The notes beneath the pieces are model-generated. The model was not told the DNA's origin and did not search any database. It saw nothing but the letters and a program-made list of their open reading frames with translations. This document shows, piece after piece, positions 1 to 8,553 of a stretch of DNA of 11,694 nt. Source of the DNA: Methyloligella sp. (GTDB lineage: Bacteria; Pseudomonadota; Alphaproteobacteria; Rhizobiales; JALUTE01). How positions within the stretch are numbered: the first letter of the stretch is position 1; every line of letters begins with the position of its first letter. The position numbers were made by a program, and so were the translations under genes. The stretch lies in the NCBI GenBank assembly GCA_027058255.1, contig JALUTE010000278.1:1-11694 (forward strand), in the 5' to 3' direction.

Positions 1-1365
<1,365 letters not shown>

Positions 1366-1444
1366 GGGGGCGGCGATCCGACGCGCGCGGGCTTGGCATG
1401 CCCAGAACCACCCCGGGCGCCGCGCCGAGCGCCAGCGTGACGGC

Positions 1445-1473
1445 TTGACGAGGGCTGTCCCCGGCATTATGCG
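1445..1473 (+). promoter_or_regulatory. Candidate housekeeping promoter for ntrYX
   Basis: TTGACG (1445-1450), a strong match to the -35 consensus, is followed after 17 bp by TATGCG (1468-1473), a weak -10. It lies in the non-coding gap and points towards ntrY. The call rests on the -35 match and the spacing; the -10 is poor, so this is tentative. 5'-end mapping would settle it. Confidence 0.3.
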
Positions 1474-1749
1474 AGAGCCAGCTTTGGATTGTCTCTGAAA
1501 TGCAACAAGCGTGCTTGCCAAGACGCAAGGCCGCGTGGCCACGGTCCCGCAGCGCGCATCGCCCCCGCAGTCGGCCGGCGCGCCGTGCGATCCGCTGACG
1601 TTCGGTGGCCACAGGTGTTGTTTCAGAGCGACGGCCTGAAGAGAGTCCCATGGTCCGAGCGAGAATGACGGTGCAGTCGAGGCGGCATCTGGCGCCCGTT
1701 GCACGCTGTCAGAGCGGCGCGAAGCGTTGCGCGGCTGCAGGCCAGGGGC

Positions 1750-1756
1750 GGGAGGG
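1750..1756 (+). promoter_or_regulatory. Ribosome binding site that decides the ntrY start
   Basis: A purine run GGGAGGG ends six bases before the ATG at 1763, an ideal Shine-Dalgarno spacing. The only longer option in frame, TTG at 1727, has no comparable site and would add twelve residues with no family-like sequence. Confidence 0.7.
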
Positions 1757-1762
1757 CCTGCA

Positions 1763-4063
1763 ATGGCCGAGGTGAGCGTGCGCTCCGGGAGGGCGCCAGC
1801 GACGGGCCGCGGTCCGCTGGCGGCCGGCGGCGGTCCGGCCTTCCTGATCGGTCTCGGTGTCGTGGTTCTCGCCCTGCTCTCGGGCTTTGCGACCTATCTC
1901 ATCCTCACGGGGCTGACGGCCATTCGCCCGACAAGCGACGTGGTCGTGACGGTTCTGCTGATCAATGCGGCGCTGGTGGTGGCCATGCTCGCCGTGATCG
2001 GCTGGCAGGTGGTCAATCTCTGGCGTGCGCGCCGGCGCCAGGCGGCGGGCTCGCGGCTGCATGTGCGCATCGTGGCCCTCTTCGCCGTCATCGCCGCCAT
2101 GCCGGCCATCATTCTTGCCGGTTTTGCGAGCATCTCCCTCGATCGGGGTCTCGATCACTGGTTCTCCACCCGCACCAAGTCCATCATTCAGAACTCGCTC
2201 GGTGTGGCCGAGGCCTATGTGCAGGAGCATGGCCGGGTCATCCGTTCCGAGATCGTGGCCATGGCGCGGGATCTGGACGACGTCGCCAAGAGCATCGCCG
2301 ATGAGAAGACGCGGCGCGCGCGGCTCGCCCAACTGCTCATCGCCCAGGCGGCCCTGCGCGAGTTGCCGCTGGCCTATCTGATCGACGAGAGCGGCACGGT
2401 GATTGCCGAGGCCGCCAATCCGCACAAGCTCGCCTATCTGCGCCCGCCCCCGGGCGCGCTTGCCGATGCCCGCCAGGGCCACGCCGTCGTCATCGCGCCC
2501 GGCCGCAGCAATCGCGTCGGGGCCATCAAGAAGCTCAAGAACGTTCCGGGCGTCTATCTCTACGTCACCCGCCTGGTGGACCCGAAGGTGATCCGCCATT
2601 TGCGGCGCACGCGGGCAGGCGTTGCGGAATATGCGGCGCTGGAGCAGCATCGCACGGGCCTGCAGATCGCCTTCGGCCTGATGTATCTGGTGATTGCGCT
2701 CACCCTTCTGCTGGCGGCGATCTGGCTGGGCCTGTGGTTCGCCAACCGGCTGGTCGCGCCCATCCGCCGGCTGATCGGTGCCGCCGAGGAGGTCTCGCGC
2801 GGCAATCTCGAGGTGCGGATTCCCGAGGCTCCCGGCGAGCGGGACCTCGGCCAGCTCTCCACCACCTTCAATCACATGACCGCCGAGCTGCACAATCAGC
2901 GCGAGGAGCTGCTGAGCGCCAATAGCGAGCTGGAGGAGCGGCGCCGCTTCATCGAGACCGTGCTCTCGGGCGTGAGCTCGGGGGTCATCGGTGTCGACAG
3001 CGCAGGGCGCGTGACGCTGGTCAACCCGTCGGCGCAGGAGCTGCTCGGCCTCGACCAGGAGGCCATGATCGGCAAGCGCCTGATGGATATCGTGCCCGAG
3101 TTCGGCAAGCTGCTCGAGGCGGCTTTCGAGCCCTCGCACAAGGGGCGCATTCAGGACCAGGTCCATTTTCTCGTGGCCGGGAGCGAGCGCAATTTCGCCG
3201 TTCAGGTGACCCGCGAGCATGCGGGCGATGCGGACTATGGCGCGGTCGTCACCTTCGACGACATCACCGAGCTGGTGACGGCGCAACGCACCTCGGCCTG
3301 GGCGGACGTGGCGCGCCGCATCGCCCACGAGATCAAGAACCCGCTGACGCCCATCCAGCTCTCCGCCGAGCGCATCCGGCGCAAATATGGCGGGACCATC
3401 ACCGAGGATCGCGACATCTTCGAGCGGCTCACCGAGACCATCATCCGCCAAGTGGGCGACATCAAGAGCATGGTCGACGAGTTCTCCTCCTTCGCGCGCA
3501 TGCCCAAGGCGCATATGGAGCCGCTGGACATTCGCGAGGTGGTGCGCGAGGCCGCCTTCCTGTTTCAGGTCGGGCATGGCGAGATCGCCTTCGACGTGAC
3601 CGTGCCCGACGAGCCGGTGACGGTGCTGTTCGACCGGCGGCTGATCTCGCAGGCGCTCACCAATCTGATCAAGAATGCGAGCGAGGCGATCGCCGCGGTG
3701 GCCGATTCAAAGGACGCCCCGCCCGGCTACAAGGGGCGCATTGCCGTGCGGCTTTCCCGGCACGCGCGCCAGGTGGTGATCGAGGTCGTCGACAATGGCT
3801 GCGGCCTGCCCAGGGAGAACCGCCGCCGGCTGGTCGAGCCCTACATGACAACGCGGGAGAAGGGCACCGGTCTCGGCCTTGCCATCGTGCACAAGATCAC
3901 CGAGCAGCATGGCGGGTGCCTCGAGCTGGAAGACGCGCCGGCGGAAAACGGCGCAGGTGGCGGGGCGCTCGTCCGCTTGACCTTGCCGTTGCGGGAGGGG
4001 GCAGGAGAGACGAGACACCCATCGCCGCCCGAGGGCCCTGCCAGCGGCGGCGGGGGCGCATGA
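1763..4063 (+). CDS. ntrY: Sensor histidine kinase NtrY
   Basis: Membrane-bound histidine kinase that phosphorylates NtrX; it affects nitrogen metabolism and, in some alphaproteobacteria, redox and envelope responses. From ATG 1763 it is 766 aa. Three hydrophobic segments lie at about residues 27-49, 60-84 and 101-125, then an extracytoplasmic sensor region of about 170 residues and a fourth membrane segment at about 300-325. HAMP (about 325-375), PAS (about 395-500) and the kinase core follow. The H-box is AHEIKNPLTP with the phosphorylated His522 (codon 3326-3328). The N-box NLIKNASEA has Asn638 (and Asn634), the G1 motif is DNGCGLP, and the G2 motif GTGLGLAIVH starts at Gly701. All catalytic motifs are intact. 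A Pro/Gly-rich tail of about 25 residues ends the protein. The layout is classic NtrY, unlike soluble NtrB. The stop is 73 bp before ntrX, so the two are probably co-transcribed. Confidence 0.96.
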   Translation: MAEVSVRSGRAPATGRGPLAAGGGPAFLIGLGVVVLALLSGFATYLILTGLTAIRPTSDVVVTVLLINAALVVAMLAVIGWQVVNLWRARRRQAAGSRLHVRIVALFAVIAAMPAIILAGFASISLDRGLDHWFSTRTKSIIQNSLGVAEAYVQEHGRVIRSEIVAMARDLDDVAKSIADEKTRRARLAQLLIAQAALRELPLAYLIDESGTVIAEAANPHKLAYLRPPPGALADARQGHAVVIAPGRSNRVGAIKKLKNVPGVYLYVTRLVDPKVIRHLRRTRAGVAEYAALEQHRTGLQIAFGLMYLVIALTLLLAAIWLGLWFANRLVAPIRRLIGAAEEVSRGNLEVRIPEAPGERDLGQLSTTFNHMTAELHNQREELLSANSELEERRRFIETVLSGVSSGVIGVDSAGRVTLVNPSAQELLGLDQEAMIGKRLMDIVPEFGKLLEAAFEPSHKGRIQDQVHFLVAGSERNFAVQVTREHAGDADYGAVVTFDDITELVTAQRTSAWADVARRIAHEIKNPLTPIQLSAERIRRKYGGTITEDRDIFERLTETIIRQVGDIKSMVDEFSSFARMPKAHMEPLDIREVVREAAFLFQVGHGEIAFDVTVPDEPVTVLFDRRLISQALTNLIKNASEAIAAVADSKDAPPGYKGRIAVRLSRHARQVVIEVVDNGCGLPRENRRRLVEPYMTTREKGTGLGLAIVHKITEQHGGCLELEDAPAENGAGGGALVRLTLPLREGAGETRHPSPPEGPASGGGGA

Positions 4064-4136
4064 ATGTGAAAGGCGCGGGCGTGCCTCGCGAGGGCGCATT
4101 GCGCGTGGCGTGGATCAATCGAGCAGGGAGTGACCC

Positions 4137-5537
4137 ATGGCGTCTGACATCCTGATCGTCGACGACGAGGCCGACATCCGCGAGCTTGTCTCCGGGATTC
4201 TCGAGGACGAGGGCCATACCACGCGGCTTGCGCGTGACAGCGACGAGGCGATCGCGCAGATCGAGGAGCGCAGGCCGCATCTGGTCATTCTCGACATCTG
4301 GCTGCAGGGAAGCCGGCTCGACGGGCTGGAGGTGCTCTCCCTCATCAAGAAGCAGCACCCGGACCTGCCGGTGGTCATCATCTCCGGCCATGGCAATATC
4401 GAGACGGCGGTGACGGCGATCAAGCGAGGCGCCTACGACTATATCGAGAAGCCCTTCAAGGCGGATCGGCTCGTTCTGGTGGCGATGCGGGCGCTGGAGA
4501 CGTCCCAGCTCAAGCGCGAGGTGCGCGAGCTGAAGGAGCGCTCCATCCAGAGCGCCGAGATGATCGGCAAGTCCTCTGTCATGAACCAGTTGCGCCAGGC
4601 CATCGAGAAAGTGGCGCCGACCAACAGCCGCGTGATGATCCGGGGTCCCTCGGGTTGCGGCAAGGAGCTGGCGGCGCGGGTGCTCCACGCCCAGTCGGCC
4701 CGGGCCTCGGGGCCGTTCGTCGCCCTCAACGCCGCGGCCATGGCGCCGGACCGGGTCGAGATCGAGCTTTTCGGCACCGAGGATCGCATGGGCATGCCCC
4801 GCAAGGTGGGGGCCCTCGAGGAGGCCCATGGCGGCGTGCTCTATATCGACGAGGTGGCGGACATGCCGCTGGAGACCCAGGGCAAGATTCTGCGGGTCCT
4901 GGTCGAACAGCGCTTCCAGCGTGTCGGCGGCGGCCCGCGGGTGCATGTGGATGTGCGGATCATCTCCTCCACCAGCCGCGATCTGGAGCGCGAGATGGCC
5001 AATGGCAATTTCCGCGAGGATCTCTATCACCGGCTCAACGTCGTGCCCCTGCGCGTGCCCGGGCTCGCCGAGCGGCGCGAGGACATTCCGGACCTCGTGA
5101 ACTATTTCATCGACCAGATCGCCCAGTCCTCGGGCCTGCCCCCGCGCAAGGTGGGCGATGATGCCATCGCGGTGCTGCAGGCCCATGACTGGCCGGGCAA
5201 TGTGCGCCAGTTGCGCAACAATGTGGAACGGCTGATGATCCTCTCGGGCGGCGATCCGGACACGGTGATCGCCGCCGACATGCTGCCCGACGAGATCGGC
5301 TCGTCGGTGCCCTTCCCGACCAATGGCGGCAGCGAGCATCTGATGTCGCTCACCCTGCGCGATGCGCGCGAGATCTTCGAGCGGGAGTATCTGATAGCTC
5401 AGATTAACCGTTTCGGTGGCAATATCTCGCGCACGGCCGAGTTCGTGGGCATGGAGCGCTCGGCCCTGCATCGCAAGCTGCGGGCGCTGGGCGTCACCTC
5501 GTCGGACCGGGCGGGGGCAAGCGGCGAGCAGCGCTGA
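4137..5537 (+). CDS. ntrX: Response regulator NtrX, with a degenerate sigma-54 contact loop
   Basis: Partner response regulator of NtrY, 466 aa, the usual size. The start ATG has AGGGAG (4125-4130) six bases upstream. The receiver domain (about 1-120) has acidic pocket Asp9/Asp10, phospho-acceptor Asp53 (codon 4293-4295) and Lys105. The AAA+ domain has Walker A GPSGCGKE (residues 170-177) and a Walker B-like LYIDE. However, the segment after ELFG (residues 210-213) reads TEDRMGMPRKVGAL and is three residues shorter than in the adjacent NtrC, so the GAFTGA sigma-54 loop is absent. The sensor motif reads STSRDL instead of ATNRDL. The C-terminus carries a Fis-type helix-turn-helix (GGNISRTAEFVGMERSALHR). 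It therefore probably binds DNA and ATP but is unlikely to remodel sigma-54 holoenzyme; it may act as a sigma-70-type regulator or repressor. Loss of GAFTGA has been described for NtrX in this class. Confidence 0.96.
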   Translation: MASDILIVDDEADIRELVSGILEDEGHTTRLARDSDEAIAQIEERRPHLVILDIWLQGSRLDGLEVLSLIKKQHPDLPVVIISGHGNIETAVTAIKRGAYDYIEKPFKADRLVLVAMRALETSQLKREVRELKERSIQSAEMIGKSSVMNQLRQAIEKVAPTNSRVMIRGPSGCGKELAARVLHAQSARASGPFVALNAAAMAPDRVEIELFGTEDRMGMPRKVGALEEAHGGVLYIDEVADMPLETQGKILRVLVEQRFQRVGGGPRVHVDVRIISSTSRDLEREMANGNFREDLYHRLNVVPLRVPGLAERREDIPDLVNYFIDQIAQSSGLPPRKVGDDAIAVLQAHDWPGNVRQLRNNVERLMILSGGDPDTVIAADMLPDEIGSSVPFPTNGGSEHLMSLTLRDAREIFEREYLIAQINRFGGNISRTAEFVGMERSALHRKLRALGVTSSDRAGASGEQR

Positions 5538-5559
5538 GCGCCCGTGCGTGCGCTCAGCG
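5532..5559 (+). repeat. Perfect 9-bp stem-loop overlapping the ntrX stop codon
   Basis: CGCTGAGCG (5532-5540) and CGCTCAGCG (5551-5559) are exact reverse complements around a 10-base loop. The ntrX stop TGA (5535-5537) lies inside the left arm. There is no T-tract after it, so it is not a standard intrinsic terminator. It could protect the ntrYX mRNA 3' end or reduce read-through into trkA. Confidence 0.6.
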
Positions 5560-5560
5560 G

Positions 5561-5604
5561 GGCGCGCGGAACCCGGCGGCGCACGCGGCCTGCAACCGCG
5601 CGCC
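5561..5604 (+). repeat. Second perfect 9-bp stem-loop in the trkA leader
   Basis: GGCGCGCGG (5561-5569) and CCGCGCGCC (5596-5604) are exact reverse complements around a 26-base loop. It starts one base after the preceding hairpin ends at 5559 and finishes 37 bases before the trkA ATG, leaving the trkA ribosome binding site (5625-5632) free. A role in transcript processing or attenuation is possible. GC-rich DNA raises the chance of such matches, but two consecutive ones in a 104-bp spacer stand out. Confidence 0.55.
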
Positions 5605-5641
5605 ACAAGCGCCCGCACGCCATTGAAGGGGGCCCAAACCG

Positions 5642-7018
5642 ATGAAGGTCATCATTTGCGGCGCCGGGCAGGTGGGCTACGGCATCGCCGAGCGCCTGGC
5701 CTCGGAAGGCAATGACGTCTCGATCATCGATCAGGCTCCGGCGCTGGTGCAGCGGGTCAATGACATGCTCGATGTGCGGGGCATTGTCGGGCATGGCTCG
5801 CACCCGGAGGTGCTGGAGGAGGCCGGCGCCAAGGATGCGGACATGATGATCGCCGTCACGCTCCATGACGAGGTCAACATGGTGGCGTGCCAGATCGCCC
5901 ATTCCCTGTTCGACGTGCCGACCAAGATCGCCCGCGTGCGCGCCCAGAGCTATCTCGAGAACCGCTGGCGCGATCTCTACTCCAAGAACAACATGCCCAT
6001 CGACGTCATCATCTCGCCCGAGCGGGAGGTGGCGGAGATGGTGCTGCGCCGTCTCGGCCTGCCGGGTGCCTTCGACACCATCAGCTTCGCGGACGGGCGC
6101 GTGACGGTGGTCGGCCTCACCTGCGAGGAAGACTGCCCCATCGTCGACACGCCCCTGAAGCAGCTCACCGAGCTCTTTCCGGACCTGCCGTCGGTGATCG
6201 TTGCCATCGTCCGGGACCGGCGGCTTTTCGTGCCCCATGGCGCCGACCAGCTCTATGCGGGCGACAGCGCCTATTTCGTGGCGCCGACGGAGCAGGTGGC
6301 GCGCACGCTCAAGATCTTCGGCCACGAGGAGGAGCAGGTCAAACGGGTGCTGATCGCGGGCGGGGGCAATATCGGCCTCTATGTGGCGCGGGAAATCGAG
6401 ATTCGCCAGAGCCAGCTTCGCGTCAAGATCGTCGAAGCCGATCGCGATCGCGCGGTCGAGATCGCCGAGCAGCTCAACCGGACCGTGGTTCTGCATGGCA
6501 GCGCCCTGAGCGAGGAGATCCTGCGCGAGGCCGACGCCGAGCGCATGGACACCATGGTGGCGCTCACCAATGACGATCAGGTCAACATTCTCTCGAGCGT
6601 GTTCGCCAAGGAGATCGGCACGCGGCGCAGCCTGTGCCTCATCAACAATCCCGGCTATTCCAGCATCACGCGCTCTCTGGGCATCGACGCCGAGATCAAT
6701 CCGCGCGCCATCACGGTCTCCAGCATCCTTCAGCATGTGCGCCGGGGGCGCATTCGCGGCGTGCATTCCGTCGCCAATGGCGCGGGGGAGGTGATCGAGG
6801 CCGAGGCGCTGGAGACGGCGCCGGTGGTCGGCCGGCCGATCAAGGATCTCGATCTGCCCGATGGCGTCCGCTTCGGGGCCATCGTGCGGGGCGACGATAT
6901 CATCGTGCCCACCGGCGGCATCGAGATTCAGCCCAAGGACCGCGTGGTGATCTTCGCCACGCTCGAGCATGTGCGGGACGTCGAGCAGCTCTTCCGCGTC
7001 AGCCTCGAATATTTCTGA
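5642..7018 (+). CDS. trkA: Trk system potassium transporter, NAD-binding regulatory subunit TrkA
   Basis: Cytoplasmic RCK-type protein that binds NAD(H) and gates the TrkH potassium pore. It is 458 aa, the normal length for the two-lobed TrkA. The first Rossmann fold begins at the N-terminus with GAGQVG (residues 7-12) and the adenosine-ribose-binding acidic residue Asp30 at the end of strand 2. The first TrkA-C lobe spans about 140-220. A second Rossmann fold begins near residue 235 with GGGNIG (240-245), followed by a second TrkA-C lobe ending IEIQPKDRVVIFA. The ATG has the purine-rich site GAAGGGGG (5625-5632) nine bases upstream. It follows ntrX by 104 bp, as in many alphaproteobacteria, and trkH follows after 14 bp, so the two subunits are probably made from one mRNA. 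Confidence 0.96.
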   Translation: MKVIICGAGQVGYGIAERLASEGNDVSIIDQAPALVQRVNDMLDVRGIVGHGSHPEVLEEAGAKDADMMIAVTLHDEVNMVACQIAHSLFDVPTKIARVRAQSYLENRWRDLYSKNNMPIDVIISPEREVAEMVLRRLGLPGAFDTISFADGRVTVVGLTCEEDCPIVDTPLKQLTELFPDLPSVIVAIVRDRRLFVPHGADQLYAGDSAYFVAPTEQVARTLKIFGHEEEQVKRVLIAGGGNIGLYVAREIEIRQSQLRVKIVEADRDRAVEIAEQLNRTVVLHGSALSEEILREADAERMDTMVALTNDDQVNILSSVFAKEIGTRRSLCLINNPGYSSITRSLGIDAEINPRAITVSSILQHVRRGRIRGVHSVANGAGEVIEAEALETAPVVGRPIKDLDLPDGVRFGAIVRGDDIIVPTGGIEIQPKDRVVIFATLEHVRDVEQLFRVSLEYF

Positions 7019-7030
7019 CTCGAAAGTCGG
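7015..7030 (+). repeat. Short hairpin over the trkA stop / trkH initiation region
   Basis: CTGACT (7015-7020) can pair with AGTCGG (7025-7030) around a CGAA tetraloop, with one G-U pair. It contains the trkA stop codon (7016-7018) and ends two bases before the trkH ATG. Ribosomes finishing trkA would melt it, consistent with translational coupling, but six base pairs can arise by chance. Confidence 0.35.
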
Positions 7031-7032
7031 CG

Positions 7033-8505
7033 ATGCAACTCATCGGTGTGGCCCATGCGCTCGGTTGGCTCCTGCTGCTTCTGGCAGGGGCGATGCTGGT
7101 GCCGGCCGGCTTCGCCTTCAGTTTCGCCGAGACGGCGGAGCTTCGGGCCTTTCTCGCCAGCGCGGCTGCCCTGGGCTTTCTCGGGGGGGGCGTGGTGTTC
7201 GCCCTCGAAGGGAAGGTGCGGAAATTCGCCCGCCGCCAGGGCCTCGTTCTGGTGGTTCTCATCTGGATCGTCGTGCCGGCGGCGGCCACCATTCCGCTCA
7301 CGCTGTCCTCACTCGAGGAGAGCGCCTCGAAGCTCTTCTTCGAGGCCGTCTCGGGCTTCACCACCACGGGCGCCACCATATTCGTCGATCTCTCACGCGT
7401 GCCGAGGGCTGTCATCGTCTGGCGGGCCAGCCTGCAATGGCTCGGCGGGCTGACCACCCTGGTGAGCCTGGCATTGCTGCTCGACCCGCTGCTGGGCGCA
7501 CGCAGCATCGATCCACGCAAACGCTCGGTGAGGCGCGATCCGGGAAATGGAGGGCTGATGCGGGCCGCAACCGTGCGGGCTGTGGTCTCCTTCTATGCCG
7601 GGATGACGGTGCTCTGCGCCGGGGCGCTCAGCGCCAGCGGTCTGCCGAATTTCGATGCCTTCGCTCTGGCCCTCTCGACCGTCTCGACGGGGGGCTTCAT
7701 GCCCCGCAACGGCACCATCGAGCTCTATGGCGCGCCCTTTGCCAGTGCGGTCCTGGCGCTGTTCATGTTCGCCGGGGCGGTGAGCCTGGTTTGGATCAAG
7801 GGTGTGGTGACATTCCGCCGAGCGCTGACGGGTGCCAGCCGCGAGCCCGCATGGATCGCGGCAGCCATGCTCCTGCTCGGGCTCGCTCTCACCGCCAGCA
7901 TGCTGCCCGCGATGAACGAGACCGGGCCGGGGGCGCTCGCACAGTCCTTCGCCCTGTCTCTCGCAAGCGCGGCGTCGCTCATCTCGACCACGGGCTTTGC
8001 CATCAGCGAGCGCACGCTGGGCGATCTGCCCTACATGATCGCTCTTGGCATATGCATTGTCGGCGGCGGGCGCCTGTCCACGGCCGGGGGCCTCAAGTTC
8101 CACCGGGTGGGCACCATGCTGCGCCATGCGGCGGCCGAGCTGCACAGGCTGATCTATCCCCATGGCATTTCCCGCTGGTCCCACGAGCTGTTGCCGCCCG
8201 GCAAGGGGCCGGAGCGCGCCGCATGGGTGACGTTCAGCACCCTGATCCTTTCGATCGTCGCTCTCACGCTGGTGCTCTCGCTCTCCTCCATCGCCCTGCC
8301 GCACGCGCTTCTGGCGGCGGTGAGCGCCATCGGGAATATCGGCCCGGCCTATGGGCTCGTCTCGGTTCCGGTGGAGGGCGTGGCCCCGGACTATGGCGAC
8401 ATGACAGATGCGGCCCGGCTGGCGCTCGCGGCGGGCATGGTGCTCGGCCGCATGGAGGTTTTGGCGTTGCTTAGCCTCGTGAATATTGCATACTGGCGGG
8501 CGTGA
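7033..8505 (+). CDS. trkH: Trk potassium uptake pore protein TrkH
   Basis: Polytopic inner-membrane K+ translocating subunit, 490 aa, working with TrkA. The four selectivity-filter repeats typical of the TrkH/KtrB family are visible: FTTTGAT (from residue 109, Gly113), VSTGGF (217-222), ISTTGF (317-322) and GNIGPAYG (434-441). Each is flanked by hydrophobic segments. The first membrane span begins almost at the N-terminus (about residues 8-28). The start ATG 7033 was chosen because it begins directly before this span. The frame is open much further upstream, but that stretch overlaps trkA and reads as shadow sequence. No good Shine-Dalgarno is visible, and the short hairpin at 7015-7030 covers the spot, which suggests translational coupling to trkA 14 bp upstream. 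Family identity is very secure; trkH versus trkG/ktrB naming follows from the trkA partner. Confidence 0.94.
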   Translation: MQLIGVAHALGWLLLLLAGAMLVPAGFAFSFAETAELRAFLASAAALGFLGGGVVFALEGKVRKFARRQGLVLVVLIWIVVPAAATIPLTLSSLEESASKLFFEAVSGFTTTGATIFVDLSRVPRAVIVWRASLQWLGGLTTLVSLALLLDPLLGARSIDPRKRSVRRDPGNGGLMRAATVRAVVSFYAGMTVLCAGALSASGLPNFDAFALALSTVSTGGFMPRNGTIELYGAPFASAVLALFMFAGAVSLVWIKGVVTFRRALTGASREPAWIAAAMLLLGLALTASMLPAMNETGPGALAQSFALSLASAASLISTTGFAISERTLGDLPYMIALGICIVGGGRLSTAGGLKFHRVGTMLRHAAAELHRLIYPHGISRWSHELLPPGKGPERAAWVTFSTLILSIVALTLVLSLSSIALPHALLAAVSAIGNIGPAYGLVSVPVEGVAPDYGDMTDAARLALAAGMVLGRMEVLALLSLVNIAYWRA

Positions 8506-8553
8506 GGCCGTCTCCTTTTCCCTTATCGAGACACGACTGCGGAGCGCCGGGTC

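Larger units (their letters stand above)
1366..1762. other. Non-coding gap between ntrC and ntrY
   Basis: About 400 bp separate the ntrC stop from the chosen ntrY start, by far the longest gap here. I see no convincing gene. It contains a candidate promoter (1445-1473), a 5-bp inverted repeat CTTGC/GCAAG (1514-1518 and 1525-1529), and two exact copies of the 8-bp palindrome GTGGCCAC (1535-1542 and 1605-1612) spaced 70 bp apart; the first extends to CGTGGCCACG. No T-rich intrinsic terminator is visible after ntrC. The gap suggests ntrYX can be transcribed independently of ntrBC, with a structured leader of roughly 280 nt if the candidate promoter is real. Confidence 0.7.

Noticed and set aside
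1727..1762. Earlier TTG start for ntrY
   Set aside because: It lacks a good ribosome binding site and adds twelve uninformative residues, whereas ATG 1763 has GGGAGGG at ideal spacing.
1709..3577. Long antisense open frame of 622 codons opposite ntrY
   Set aside because: Exact mirror of the ntrY codon structure; His/Asp/Gly-rich product with no domain. Similar long antisense frames lie opposite ntrX, trkA, trkH and hflX and are all explained by the high third-position GC.
4060..4155. Short 31-codon frame starting ATGA-style at the ntrY stop and running into ntrX
   Set aside because: No recognisable product and it overlaps the ntrX start in another frame. The overlap with the ntrY stop is suggestive, but nothing else supports it.
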